Source of the DNA: Teredinibacter haidensis
GTDB taxonomy: Bacteria > Pseudomonadota > Gammaproteobacteria > Pseudomonadales > Cellvibrionaceae
Reading direction: 5' to 3'
NCBI RefSeq assembly: GCF_014211975.1
Contig: NZ_CP060084.1
Location: forward strand, 4,833,501-4,897,500
Length of the DNA: 64,000 nucleotides
Both the position numbers and the translations under genes were made by a program. The notes under the pieces were generated by a model. That model saw only the letters and a program-made list of their open reading frames with translations. It made no database searches and was not told where the DNA came from. Positions 35,490 to 45,134 of this stretch are shown piece after piece. Within the stretch, counting starts at the first letter, position 1; each line of letters starts with the position of its first letter.

Positions 35490-35903
35490 ATGAAGCAAAC
35501 GCAAAAAAAATCAAACGGTTTTACGTTGATTGAAATAATGATAGTGCTGGTGATTGTCAGTATATTGGCCGCCATCGCGTTTCCCAGTTACCGTTCGTCC
35601 GTACTTAAAAGCCATAGAACGGATGCGAAAGAAACCTTGTTATCTGCCGCTGCATTAGAGGAAAAAATCTATATGCAACGTAATCGGTACTCCGTTAGCC
35701 TGGATGATATCGGTGGTGCGATTAGTAGTGAAGGTCATTACAGTATTTCTGTCTCTCAAACCACACTTACCCGTTATTTAATTACAGCAACGGCTATTGG
35801 TCCACAGGTAGATGATACAAGCTGTTATGTTTTTACCATTAATCAAGCGGGCTTACGTAAAGCTCAAGACAGTAATGGTAACGAAGTAACGGATTGTTGG
35901 TAG
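35490..35903 (+). CDS. pilE: Type IV pilus minor pilin PilE
   Basis: 137 residues with prepilin signal KSNG/FTLIEIMIVLVIVSILAAIA and Glu5. The body has AKETLLSAAALEEKIYMQRNRY, the usual sequence after the pilin helix in PilE, and two C-terminal cysteines (DTSCYVF and VTDCW) forming the D-region loop. It is the last gene of the fimT-pilV-pilW-pilX-pilY1-pilE operon, 22 nt after pilY1. The gene order and length favour minor pilin PilE over major pilin PilA. Confidence 0.88.
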   Translation: MKQTQKKSNGFTLIEIMIVLVIVSILAAIAFPSYRSSVLKSHRTDAKETLLSAAALEEKIYMQRNRYSVSLDDIGGAISSEGHYSISVSQTTLTRYLITATAIGPQVDDTSCYVFTINQAGLRKAQDSNGNEVTDCW

Positions 35904-36320
35904 CTTAACGATCTAATGACGTTAGCCATGGGATAATGCACCGTTCCTGCGGCGGCGAGTAAACTTTTCGTTACGATCCTCCACCACTTTTGCAGCGTCT
36001 TCGTGCGCTGCGATCTCTGTTTTTATGGTACTTGTTGTTGGAAGCGAGATGGGAAAATAATGGTTAAGGTGGATTACTGCAACAGCATTGAGCCTTCCCC
36101 AAAAACAAACAATACTATGCTTGGCTGCGTGATAGCCTTTTATGCGCGCACTTAGGTCGGTAGGAAACTAATTTAGCCGCTAACGTTCGTTTATGAACGC
36201 TAGCTATAGTGAATGGGGCCACTTTATAAATGGATACCGAACTGTTTCGGCTATTTTGGTTGTAACGAGGCGGCCACCTTCTTTAATCAAGTTGGCGGGC
36301 AGCAATATATTAGAGGCATA

Positions 36321-36345
36321 AAAAAAGGGTGGGCAATGCCCACCC
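36321..36345 (-). terminator. Orphan intrinsic terminator (minus strand)
   Basis: Perfect 8-bp stem GGGTGGGC / GCCCACCC with a 3-nt loop, followed on the minus strand by six T. No minus-strand protein gene lies in the 800 nt that would feed into it. Confidence 0.75.
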
Positions 36346-36813
36346 TATCAACCTAACCTATTTAGACCCTAAATACAGTGGTCTCAGTCTGAAGCAAACT
36401 ACACTTCAGGCGCCAGGAGAAATGACGCTGCTCACTCAAGTGAAAGCTACCAACAAACAAATTGTCATCAGTGATTGGGGGCCGATAACAATAACAACGT
36501 TTGATGAACTTGCAGCTAAACGATCAACGTGAAGCTATTCTGTCCGATCTCTAGCTTATTGTCAATACTACTATAAGTAAATTTTAGTGACATTAATGCA
36601 ATCAATTGAGAGCTTGAACTCCATGCTTTTATGTAATGCTCTGTGGCGGCTCGATAATTAAAGAGCCCGGAAATTTCGGGATTGTGGGTTGGGGTTATTG
36701 CTTTAGCGTCTGCCTTACTATGCCAGCTTAGGGTTCTGTGGGAATTAACTTGTACGTTAAGGCGTTTAGATCTCTCCCATCAATAGCGTGATCTTCGTTG
36801 GCTGTTAATGGTA

Positions 36814-36825
36814 TTAGCGCTTACG
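36814..36825. promoter_or_regulatory. Imperfect LacI/GalR-type operator
   Basis: TTAGCGCTTACG has one complete GCGCTTAC half and a degenerate other half relative to GTAAGCGCTTAC seen upstream of the GH30 gene. It is ~330 nt upstream of the symporter start, so its role is uncertain. Confidence 0.35.
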
Positions 36826-37030
36826 TAGGGACTCCAGCTACCTGCGAGTACTTGCTCTATGAAGTTAATGGGGTCAGTTTTGGTGGTGTATGGAGCATTC
36901 TATAGAGTGAATACGTACCAGCAGGTAGAATTAGTTGTTGCCGAGTACGGGTTTTCCTCTGAGATTTGTCGTATATGTCAACGATCATTGCCGTTTGAGG
37001 ATAATCTCTATATCCTTGGACCTGTATTGG

Positions 37031-37042
37031 GTAAACGTTTAC
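37031..37042. promoter_or_regulatory. Palindromic LacI/GalR-type operator upstream of symporter gene
   Basis: GTAAACGTTTAC is a perfect 12-bp palindrome with the central CG typical of LacI/GalR family operators, ~110 nt upstream of the symporter ATG. The regulator gene is not in this window. Confidence 0.6.
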
Positions 37043-37153
37043 CTTTGGCGGCCGGTCCATTCTCGGTATTGGCCTGTCGGCTTTGCCTATGACTGGTTCG
37101 GCCCCTCATTGGTATGGCGAGAAATTGAACAATAATGAACTTAAGGTGGATGT

Positions 37154-38716
37154 ATGACGCTCTCTCCAATTGATTCTGGCGTGTTTCTTGTTTACGTGGT
37201 TGCGTTGATCGCAATTGCTTGGTGGGTCTCCCGCGAAAAGCCGGGTCATCAAAAGGACACTAAAGACTATTTCCTGGCTGGTAACAGTCTTCCCTGGTGG
37301 GCCATCGGCTCGTCTCTTATTGCGGCGAATATCTCTGCAGAGCAAATTATCGGGATGTCCGGTTCGGGTTTTGCTATTGGTCTTGCGATTTCTTCGTATG
37401 AGTGGATGGCTGCCATTACGCTCATTATTGTCGGTAAGTACTTCCTACCGATTTTTCTTAAGCGTGGTATTTACACAATGCCACAGTTTTTGGAGCAGCG
37501 TTACGATCACAATGTTCGTACCGTTTTGGCGATTTTCTGGCTAGGCGTCTATGTATTCGTAAACTTGACCGCCGTGTTATGGTTAGGTGCTTTAGCGATA
37601 AACACTATCGCTGGCGTAGATATGGTTTACGGGATGCTTTTCTTGGCCGCTTTTGCGGTTGCGTACTCTTTATATGGCGGTTTGAAAGCCGTTGCTATGA
37701 CTGACATTATTCAGATCCTTATCCTTGTTTTCGGCGGATTGTTATTGACCTACATTTGTTTGGGAATGTTAGGTAATGGCGAAGGCATTGTTGCGGGTTT
37801 CACTGAGCTTACAAGAGTGGCGCCAGAGAAATTCGATATGATCCTAAGTAAAGACAACCCCCACTACATGAGCCTGCCGGGTTTGTCTGTATTGGTGGGT
37901 GGTATGTGGATTATGAACCTTTCCTACTGGGGTTTTAACCAATATATTATTCAGCGTACGCTGGCCGCGAAAAGCTTAGCGGAAGGCCAGAAAGGTATTG
38001 CTTTCGCCGCATTTTTAAAATTGTTAATGCCTATTATTGTGGTATTACCAGGTATTGCAGCGGTTGTCTTGATCCCGGATCTCGGTCGTCCAGATGAAGC
38101 CTACCCATCAATGATGCAGTTAATGCCTGTGGGAATTAAAGGCTTGGTATTTGCTGCCCTCGTTGCCGCTATTGTGTCTTCGTTGGGTTCTATGACCAAC
38201 AGTATTTCGACTATTTTTACGATGGATCTGTATTCTTACTATCGTAAAGATAAGTCGCAGGATCACTACGTGTTTGTTGGTCGTGCAGTAAGCTTGGGTT
38301 CATTGGTATTGGCTATTATTTGCGCTAAGCCACTACTCGGAAATTTTGATCAGGCGTTCCAGTATATTCAGGAATTCACTGGCTTTTTCACTCCTGGTAT
38401 TTGTGTGTTGTTCTTGTTGGGGATGTTTTGGAAAAAAGCGAACGCGGCTTCCGCGCTGGTCGCGGCTATCGGGTCATTTGTCATGTCCTTGGGCCTCAAG
38501 TTCCTGTGGCCAGAGCTTCCCTTCATGGATCGTGTTGGCTTGGTATTTATCGCTTGTATCGTGTTTGCCGTTATCACCGTATTCGTTACCGATAACAAAG
38601 AGCAGGAGAAATCGGTTGATTTAAAAGGTATTGAATTTGGTACGACAACGTCCTACAAACTGTCTGCGTTAGCGGTTTCGCTGATTTTGGTCGGATTGTA
38701 TGCCACCTGGTGGTAG
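37154..38716 (+). CDS. sglT: Sodium/galactose (glucose) symporter, vSGLT-like
   Basis: 520 residues and about 14 transmembrane helices: a solute:sodium symporter of the SGLT type. The sequence closely follows what I remember of Vibrio vSGLT: WWVSREKPGHQKDTKDYFLAG near the N-terminus, LPWWAIGSSLIAANISAEQI (sodium-site helix 1), SSYEWMAAITLIIVGKYFLP, and LSYWGFNQYIIQR in the sugar-site region. It should import galactose or glucose with sodium across the inner membrane, fitting a marine host. It lies upstream of the galactan-cleaving GH30 and GH2 genes, with galK and galT elsewhere in the window. AAGGTGG precedes the ATG; a strong terminator follows. Confidence 0.92.
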   Translation: MTLSPIDSGVFLVYVVALIAIAWWVSREKPGHQKDTKDYFLAGNSLPWWAIGSSLIAANISAEQIIGMSGSGFAIGLAISSYEWMAAITLIIVGKYFLPIFLKRGIYTMPQFLEQRYDHNVRTVLAIFWLGVYVFVNLTAVLWLGALAINTIAGVDMVYGMLFLAAFAVAYSLYGGLKAVAMTDIIQILILVFGGLLLTYICLGMLGNGEGIVAGFTELTRVAPEKFDMILSKDNPHYMSLPGLSVLVGGMWIMNLSYWGFNQYIIQRTLAAKSLAEGQKGIAFAAFLKLLMPIIVVLPGIAAVVLIPDLGRPDEAYPSMMQLMPVGIKGLVFAALVAAIVSSLGSMTNSISTIFTMDLYSYYRKDKSQDHYVFVGRAVSLGSLVLAIICAKPLLGNFDQAFQYIQEFTGFFTPGICVLFLLGMFWKKANAASALVAAIGSFVMSLGLKFLWPELPFMDRVGLVFIACIVFAVITVFVTDNKEQEKSVDLKGIEFGTTTSYKLSALAVSLILVGLYATWW

Positions 38717-38736
38717 GAGGTAGTGCTTTTTATAGG

Positions 38737-38762
38737 GCCCGGCAATTGCCGGGCTTTTTTTT
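38737..38762 (+). terminator. Intrinsic terminator after symporter gene
   Basis: GCCCGGC / GCCGGGC stem with AATT loop (a perfect 18-nt palindrome at 38737-38754), followed by eight T. It separates symporter transcription from the GH30 operon. Confidence 0.95.
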
Positions 38763-39072
38763 GTTTGGAATATGGGCTTGCGAGAGGATTCGCGGCTATA
38801 TCGGTCTTATTGAAAGTAATAGATGAGCATCGTTTCGAGATAAAAGGTGCAGTTGGAGTAGGGGTAAAACGGTATTTTTAGGTCTTTAGTCTGTGCGATC
38901 GTTATTTTTGATGTCGACGGTGTGGCCTTGGGTGCGCCGGACAAAATCTGATTATAGTCGGTGAAAGGTGAGTCCTATCCAAAAATAAACGAATATTTTT
39001 TATGCAAAGCGTCAATAGAAAATCGAAGCAATGATAGATCGCAACCTTACAAATACCGTGCGGTGGAAGAAC

Positions 39073-39084
39073 GTAAGCGCTTAC
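39073..39084. promoter_or_regulatory. Palindromic LacI/GalR-type operator upstream of GH30 gene
   Basis: GTAAGCGCTTAC, a perfect 12-bp palindrome 29 nt before the GH30 ATG, in a position to block transcription start or early elongation. It has the same outer bases as the symporter site at 37031 (GTAA...TTAC). Confidence 0.7.
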
Positions 39085-39113
39085 AACGCAAAAAATAAAG
39101 AGTGGCAATAAAT

Positions 39114-41666
39114 ATGAGTAAAAAGAATTTTTCCTTAAACGTCGTATCAACGGTATTGATCACGGTGTTATCGGTAACATCGATGAATGTGGTCAGCGAA
39201 GTGAAGCTCACCATTGATTTTGACAAGACCTATCAGCAGATCGATCATTTTGGTGCGTCAGACGCGTGGTCAATTAACCCAACTCTCAATAAGTGGATGT
39301 TGGAAAATAAAGAAGAAAATATTGAAAATCTGGCGGATCTGCTTTTTTCTCCGGAAGACGGTATTGGCTTGTCTGCGTGGCGTTTCAATATTGGTGCCGG
39401 TAGTAGTGAACAGGGTAGTGATAGCGCAATTTCAGATTCTTACCGTCGTGCGGAATTATTAATGGCCGCACCTGGTGGCGAAATCGACATTAATAAGCAG
39501 AAAGGTCAAATTCGTTTATTGCAGGAAGCTCACGAACGAGGCGTTGCTGATTTTGTCGCGTTCTCCAATAGCCCGCCAGTGTGGGCCACTAAAAATGGTT
39601 TGGCACACCCCGGCAATTCCAGCAATCGATCTACGATTGGATCTACCAATCTGAAAGGGGATAGTGTTAATCATTTTGCAGAGTTTTTAGTTGGTGTTCT
39701 TCAGTATTTACGCGGTGAGAGCGTCGGCGTGCCGGTAAATTATATCAGCCCTCTTAATGAGCCGACATGGGAGTGGGAAGGAGAGTCTCAGGAAGGGAAT
39801 CGGTACAACATGACGGATGCGAAAAATGTGTACCGTGCGCTAAATAGCGCGATCGATAAGGCGGGTCTCGCGGATAGCGTCCATATTGATGGGGCGGAAA
39901 CCGTGGAGTATGCCGCTGCCTTAAGTGATACATATGCGCTTGAGTATAACGACTCCCGCTATAACAGCGGAATGAACAGTAAAAATTATGGTTTGTATAA
40001 AAACTATATCGATGAGCTGCTAGGTGATAGCGAAATGCGCGACATTCTCGGTAATCATCTCTCAATGCATGGGTATTTCTCAGAGGCTTGGGCCGACCGT
40101 ATGGGTCCTTTGCGCGATCTGACGTGGGCAAACCTACAAAAGGTGTCACCGGGCGCAAAGCTTTGGATGAGTGAAGTGTGTATTTTAGGGGGCGCTGGCG
40201 ATGTGCGCTTGTTTGAAGGCGGGGGTTTCAATGTCGATGATATGGATTACGCACTGCACGTTGGCAAAATGATTCATCGCGATCTGACGCGCTTAAATGC
40301 GTCTGCTTGGCATTGGTGGTTGGCGCTAACGCCTTACGATTATAAAGACGGATTGCTAAAAATTAATCGTTCACTTGACGCTGAAAGCCTGCAGGATTCT
40401 AAAGTCATGTGGACCTTGGGCAATTTCAGCCGTTTTATCCGACCTGGATATCTTAGGGTCGATTTACCCGAGGTAGACAACTTAAATGGCCTGATGGCAT
40501 CGGCTTACAAAAGTCCGGACGATAGTAAGGTGGTTGTGGTTGTGATTAATGCGAGCAATAGTGTGCGGGATATTGATCTGGATCTGGTGAATTTACCCGC
40601 CGGGAAAACGGTTGCGCAGTATCAGGTCTACACCACTAACGCGAGTAATGAATTAACCCCAGGGGGCACTACCGGCGATATTTACAGTATTCCTGCACGC
40701 AGTACCGTCACGTTAGTCGCCAATTTGGGCGAAATTACAGCGCCTCCTGAGGCCCGTATTTCCTTTAACGAAAATCCCATTGTGGCAGGAGGCTCGGTAC
40801 TTTTCAGCGATAATTCCACTAACGTTCCCACTAGCTGGAGCTGGGATTTCGAAGGTGGTGCCCCTACTGTTAGCACATTCTCGGAGGCAACAATTGCTTA
40901 TCCTAATGTAGGCCTATACGACGTAAGCTTAACAGTTACGAATAGTTTTGGTTCCGATACGTTGTTGTTTGAAGATGCAGTTGAGGTGGTGGATGCGTTA
41001 GATTTTGCGCATTGTGATAACAGTGGTGCTATAACTCGCGAAAATTGGCTTAATCAAGCGATGACGGGAGACGAGGCTACGGATTCATCCATCGCATCAC
41101 TGCCATTATCGAGCAATGCCGATACAGTGGACGAGCTTGTGATACTCGAGACCGAAACCGATATGGGCGACAGCTACGGAACGCGTATCCGCGGCTACTT
41201 ATGCCCACCTCTTACAGGTGAATACACGTTTTGGATTTCCGGTGATAACAGCGTAGAGTTGTGGCTGAGCTCGAATTCTAATCCCGTTAATACCGCGCGC
41301 GTTGCCTACCATACTGATTGGACGAATCCACGGGAGTGGACTAAGTATGCTTCTCAAGAGTCAGCGCCCGTAGAGCTAGATGCAGGAACGCTCTATTACA
41401 TTGAAGTATTGCATAAAGAAAACTCCGGCGGCGACAATTTAGCCGTTGGTTGGAAGTTGCCCAACGGCGATCTGGAGCGGCCTATTCCAGGCGCGCGACT
41501 GCTAACCTTTAATGTCGATACTACACCTACACCGGTACCTACGCCCACCTCTACCGTTCAACCCAGCTCGGAACCTTCGCGGGGAGGGGGAGGCAGTATC
41601 AATTTTGGGATATTGTTCGCAGGGGTTCTCCTCTTAGGAATAAATCGCTTTTTGAAATTGGCCTGA
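39114..41666 (+). CDS. GH30 glycoside hydrolase (probable endo-beta-1,6-galactanase) with PKD, PA14 and GlyGly-CTERM regions
   Basis: 850 residues from ATG 39114 (a GTG four codons upstream is less likely). An export signal (about residues 8-28) precedes a GH30 catalytic region (~30-530): acid/base Glu216 in ISPLNEPTWEWEG and nucleophile Glu354 in LWMSEVCILGG. The pattern GIGLSAWRFNIGAGSSEQG recalls GH30_5-like endo-beta-1,6-galactanases. Then come a PKD domain (~545-630, SWSWDFEGG, YPNVGLYDVSLTVTN), a PA14 domain (~640-795, GTRIRGYLCPPLTGEYTFWI) and a Pro/Thr/Ser linker. The end, RGGGGSINFGILFAGVLLLG plus a basic tail, is the GlyGly-CTERM sorting form removed by rhombosortase. It should act at or outside the cell surface on galactan side chains. 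A LacI-type operator lies just upstream; GH2 follows by 19 nt. Confidence 0.88.
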   Translation: MSKKNFSLNVVSTVLITVLSVTSMNVVSEVKLTIDFDKTYQQIDHFGASDAWSINPTLNKWMLENKEENIENLADLLFSPEDGIGLSAWRFNIGAGSSEQGSDSAISDSYRRAELLMAAPGGEIDINKQKGQIRLLQEAHERGVADFVAFSNSPPVWATKNGLAHPGNSSNRSTIGSTNLKGDSVNHFAEFLVGVLQYLRGESVGVPVNYISPLNEPTWEWEGESQEGNRYNMTDAKNVYRALNSAIDKAGLADSVHIDGAETVEYAAALSDTYALEYNDSRYNSGMNSKNYGLYKNYIDELLGDSEMRDILGNHLSMHGYFSEAWADRMGPLRDLTWANLQKVSPGAKLWMSEVCILGGAGDVRLFEGGGFNVDDMDYALHVGKMIHRDLTRLNASAWHWWLALTPYDYKDGLLKINRSLDAESLQDSKVMWTLGNFSRFIRPGYLRVDLPEVDNLNGLMASAYKSPDDSKVVVVVINASNSVRDIDLDLVNLPAGKTVAQYQVYTTNASNELTPGGTTGDIYSIPARSTVTLVANLGEITAPPEARISFNENPIVAGGSVLFSDNSTNVPTSWSWDFEGGAPTVSTFSEATIAYPNVGLYDVSLTVTNSFGSDTLLFEDAVEVVDALDFAHCDNSGAITRENWLNQAMTGDEATDSSIASLPLSSNADTVDELVILETETDMGDSYGTRIRGYLCPPLTGEYTFWISGDNSVELWLSSNSNPVNTARVAYHTDWTNPREWTKYASQESAPVELDAGTLYYIEVLHKENSGGDNLAVGWKLPNGDLERPIPGARLLTFNVDTTPTPVPTPTSTVQPSSEPSRGGGGSINFGILFAGVLLLGINRFLKLA

Positions 41667-41685
41667 GTACAGCTGGGGTATTGAT

Positions 41686-44600
41686 ATGAATAAAATGATG
41701 TTGTTAGTACTATTTTGGTCTGGAGGGACCCTGCTCAGTATTGAGTCGAGTTGGGCGGCGCCGGTGGACTGGGCGAATCCCGAAGTCTTTCGTATTAATA
41801 AAGAGCCTTCGCGCAGTTTTTTTTATACTTTTCCAGATAGAGAATCTGCAGAGCTATCTTCAGTTTGGGAGTCTGATAGCCATCAACTCCTGAACGGTGA
41901 CTGGAAGTTCCATTGGGTTGACGTTCCAGAAAAAAAACCTGTAGGTTTCGAAAATCCCGACTTTGATGATAGCCGTTGGGTTGATTTTCCTGTTCCAGCC
42001 AACTGGGAAATTAATGGCTATGGCATACCTTTTTATCGTAGCCATGCTTGTTTTATTCCCGATGCCGTGCCCCCACAAATGCCACTTAGCTACAACCCTG
42101 TAGGAACTTATCGAAAAACATTTACTTTGGACGAAAGCTGGCTCGAAAAGGAAACTTTTATTCATTTCGGGGCAGTAAAATCCGCGTTTTATCTTTATGT
42201 TAATGGAAAAATGGTAGGTTATTCTCAGGACTCCAAAACACAGGCAGAATTCAATCTAACGAGCTATTTAAAGCCGGGGGAAAACTTGGTTGCACTGGAG
42301 GTCTACCGATATTCAGATGGTTCCTATTTTGAGTGTCAGGATATGTGGCGTATGAGCGGAATAGAGCGAGATGTGTATCTCTATACGGCGCCAAAAGTTC
42401 GTATGCGTGATTTTCATGCCTACACCTCGTTGCAAGATAGCTATCGTGATGGTGTTCTGGAGTTCGATATAGATCTTGAAAATCACACAAAGGAGAGCGT
42501 TAGTAGCTATACAGTTGATGTAAGGGTGATTGATAACGAAAACAAGGCGGTAATATTTCAGCGTCTATCGGCAGGGAAAATCGGAGCATATCAAGAGAAG
42601 ACGCTGGCGTTTAGGAATGTGATTAACGCTGTTAATGCCTGGAGTGCGGAAATACCGAATCTTTATCGGCTGGAGCTTACGCTGAACGATGGTGCGGGGA
42701 AAACGGTCGAATATATTCAGCGCAATATAGGCTTCCGATCCACGGAGCTAAAAAATGGCAATATTCTAATTAATGGTAAAGCTGTTCTTTTTAAAGGCGT
42801 CAATCGTCACGAGCACGATCCACGCACGGGGCACGTAATATCGCGAGAATCAATGGTGCGTGATATTCAGATGCTAAAACAATACAATTTTAATGCAGTA
42901 CGTCTGTCCCACTATCCGAACGACCCGTATCTGTATGATTTGGCTGACAGCTATGGCCTATATGTTATGGATGAAGCAAATATTGAAAGCCATGGCATTG
43001 GTGCGGCGAACCAAGGGCCATACAATCCAAGTGTTCATCCAGTTAATAAACCTGAGTGGAAGGCTGCCTACCTTGATCGCATCAAAAATATGTACGAGCG
43101 CAGCAAAAATAGCGCTTCAGTGGTCATGCGGTCATTGGGTAATGAATCTGGGGATGGCCCCAACCTGGAAGCGTCTTTTGATTGGTTGAAAGCACAGGAG
43201 TCAAGTCCGGTTATATCAGAGCAGGCGCAGCTACGCCGTCATACAGACGCCTACGGCCAAATGTACGCAACTATTGATTCAATTACGCACTACGCTGAAT
43301 CCCAACATGATGATCGACCTGTCATATTAATTGAGTATGAGCATGCGATGGGGAATTCTTTAGGAAACTTCAAAGAATACTGGGATACCTTCGAGAAATA
43401 TAGCGCATTGCAAGGCGGTTTCATTTGGGATTGGGTGGATCAAACCTTCGAAAAAACAACAGCTGATGGTACAACGTTCTGGGCCTATGGTGGGGATATG
43501 GAACCCGCAGGAACTCAGCATGATGATAGTTTTTGCGCAAATGGATTAGTTGACGCAAATAGGAAGCCTTATCCCTATCTATATGAAGCCAAACGTGTGC
43601 ATCAGAATATAGGGTTTAGTGCGGAGAATATCTCGCGCGGAAAAATAAATATTCAAAATAAGTACTATTTTAGTGATCTAAGGCGTTACGTGTTGTCTTG
43701 GGATTTACAGGCGGATGGCGTAATCGTTGCGCGAGGCCGTGATATACCGTTAGGTGCCGCTGCGCAAAACGCCGAAATAATTCAGCTAAATTACAATCAT
43801 GACTTTGATGAAAGTAAAGAATACTTTCTAAACTTAACTGTGATCGATACCCGTGAAACGTTGTTTTCGGCTAAAGGTCACTCTATTGCGTCCGGACAGC
43901 TGGCGTTTCCTTTTAAGCTAATGTCTGAGCGTGAAGTTGGACGTTCTCATTTATCTGTTGTAAACAAAAAGTCGGGTGTTACCGTATCGGGAAAAGGATT
44001 TCGCTATGGTTTCGATAAGCAGTTGGGGAAATTAAACTCGATTAACTATGCAGGAAGAGAGCTGTTGCTGTCTCAGCCGAGACCGAATTTCTGGCGTGCG
44101 CCAGTTGATAATGATTTTGATATCGAGTCTTACCACACCAGTCTGTCTAAGTGGCAGAATGTCGGTAAAGAGATGGCGTTAATTTCGTTTTCAGTTGAAA
44201 AGCCTGGGAAAGACGAAGTGAAAATTTCTACTGAACATTTTATATCGTCAATTGAAAGCCGCTACTTTATGACGCATACCATCTATGCTTCAGGTGAAGT
44301 GAATGTTGATGTATGGTTTTATGCCGCTCCTCATCAAAAACAGCCGGAATTTCCGCGCTTTGGCGTAATTTTCGAGCTGGATAAAAATTTCAACAGTATC
44401 GATTATTACGGCCGTGGCCCCCACGAAAACTATTGGGATCGAAAAGCTTCTGCGGATATCGGTCTATATACAACATCGGTCAATGATTTGTATGTTCCCT
44501 ACGTTCGGCCTCAGGAGAATGGTCTGCGAACCGATGTACGCCATGTAGCCTTTTATGGCGATGATGGCAAGGGAATTCAATTTTTAGGAAAGCCACATTT

Positions 44601-44841
44601 AAGCTTTGGAGCAGAATACTACTCTCAGGATGATTACGACCAGTCTAAAGATCAGTGGAAAAAACGAAATATTCATCCCCACGAGCTGAAAAAAGGTAAA
44701 GGTATTTACGTGAAAATTGATCACCGCCATAGGGGCGTGGGTGGTACGGATTCCTGGGGCTCTCCACCGCTATTTAAATATACAGTACCCTGGTTAGATT
44801 ATCGCTACCAATACGCATTTAAACCTTACGTTCGCGACTGA
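41686..44841 (+). CDS. GH2 beta-galactosidase, exported
   Basis: 1051 residues, LacZ-size, but with a signal peptide (about residues 1-24, ending SWA/AP), so it is probably periplasmic. Domains in order: jelly-roll sugar-binding (~60-235), immunoglobulin-like, (beta/alpha)8 catalytic core (~355-650), a second Ig-like, and the C-terminal beta-sandwich (~735-1050). The acid/base Glu487 lies in SLGNESG and the nucleophile Glu550 in LIEYEHAMGNS; GVNRHEHDP matches LacZ. It would release galactose from the oligosaccharides made by the upstream GH30 enzyme, for uptake by the vSGLT-like symporter. Operon with GH30; a perfect 12-bp hairpin follows. Confidence 0.95.
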   Translation: MNKMMLLVLFWSGGTLLSIESSWAAPVDWANPEVFRINKEPSRSFFYTFPDRESAELSSVWESDSHQLLNGDWKFHWVDVPEKKPVGFENPDFDDSRWVDFPVPANWEINGYGIPFYRSHACFIPDAVPPQMPLSYNPVGTYRKTFTLDESWLEKETFIHFGAVKSAFYLYVNGKMVGYSQDSKTQAEFNLTSYLKPGENLVALEVYRYSDGSYFECQDMWRMSGIERDVYLYTAPKVRMRDFHAYTSLQDSYRDGVLEFDIDLENHTKESVSSYTVDVRVIDNENKAVIFQRLSAGKIGAYQEKTLAFRNVINAVNAWSAEIPNLYRLELTLNDGAGKTVEYIQRNIGFRSTELKNGNILINGKAVLFKGVNRHEHDPRTGHVISRESMVRDIQMLKQYNFNAVRLSHYPNDPYLYDLADSYGLYVMDEANIESHGIGAANQGPYNPSVHPVNKPEWKAAYLDRIKNMYERSKNSASVVMRSLGNESGDGPNLEASFDWLKAQESSPVISEQAQLRRHTDAYGQMYATIDSITHYAESQHDDRPVILIEYEHAMGNSLGNFKEYWDTFEKYSALQGGFIWDWVDQTFEKTTADGTTFWAYGGDMEPAGTQHDDSFCANGLVDANRKPYPYLYEAKRVHQNIGFSAENISRGKINIQNKYYFSDLRRYVLSWDLQADGVIVARGRDIPLGAAAQNAEIIQLNYNHDFDESKEYFLNLTVIDTRETLFSAKGHSIASGQLAFPFKLMSEREVGRSHLSVVNKKSGVTVSGKGFRYGFDKQLGKLNSINYAGRELLLSQPRPNFWRAPVDNDFDIESYHTSLSKWQNVGKEMALISFSVEKPGKDEVKISTEHFISSIESRYFMTHTIYASGEVNVDVWFYAAPHQKQPEFPRFGVIFELDKNFNSIDYYGRGPHENYWDRKASADIGLYTTSVNDLYVPYVRPQENGLRTDVRHVAFYGDDGKGIQFLGKPHLSFGAEYYSQDDYDQSKDQWKKRNIHPHELKKGKGIYVKIDHRHRGVGGTDSWGSPPLFKYTVPWLDYRYQYAFKPYVRD

Positions 44842-44868
44842 TATTACGCTTTACTTTAATCATTAGGG

Positions 44869-44903
44869 CCGGTCTTTAGTGACATCCTGTTACTAAAGAC
44901 CGG
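44869..44903 (+). terminator. Hairpin terminator after GH2 gene
   Basis: Perfect 12-bp stem CCGGTCTTTAGT / ACTAAAGACCGG with an 11-nt loop, followed by AGTGTTTTCC. It closes the GH30-GH2 unit. Confidence 0.8.
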
Positions 44904-45134
44904 AGTGTTTTCCTGCGTCCCGTCTTATATCTCTCTTCGTATTATTTCGAAACACAAGCTTTTCCGCCTTCCCAATATTCTTTTACAAAAAAATGGAAAT
45001 CTATTAGGGGATGCTTGGACGAAAGGGGTCTAAGTAAATAGTGTGGGCTCTTGCTGGATTTGGAAGAGCGCTAAACGCGGCTGTTTTTCACAGAAAAACT
45101 GATTCATAAATACGTTTAAAATTGTGAGAGAAAA
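44904..45134. other. Intergenic region before the SusE/F-like gene
   Basis: About 230 nt, AT-rich, presumably containing the promoter of the lipoprotein/TonB receptor pair. No LacI-type palindrome was recognised here. Confidence 0.4.

Larger units (their letters stand above)
35904..37153. other. Long intergenic region before the symporter gene
   Basis: About 1.25 kb with no supported protein gene. A 67-codon plus frame (36329-36532) starts inside a hairpin, has no ribosome site and no recognisable features. Small frames on both strands near 36.9-37.2 kb are likewise unsupported. Features seen: a minus-strand terminator at 36321-36345 and LacI-type operators near 36814 and at 37031. A transcript of unknown nature may run leftward into the terminator. 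Confidence 0.5.

Noticed and set aside
36329..36532. 67-codon plus frame in the long intergenic region
   Set aside because: Starts inside a terminator hairpin, lacks a ribosome site and has no recognisable family.
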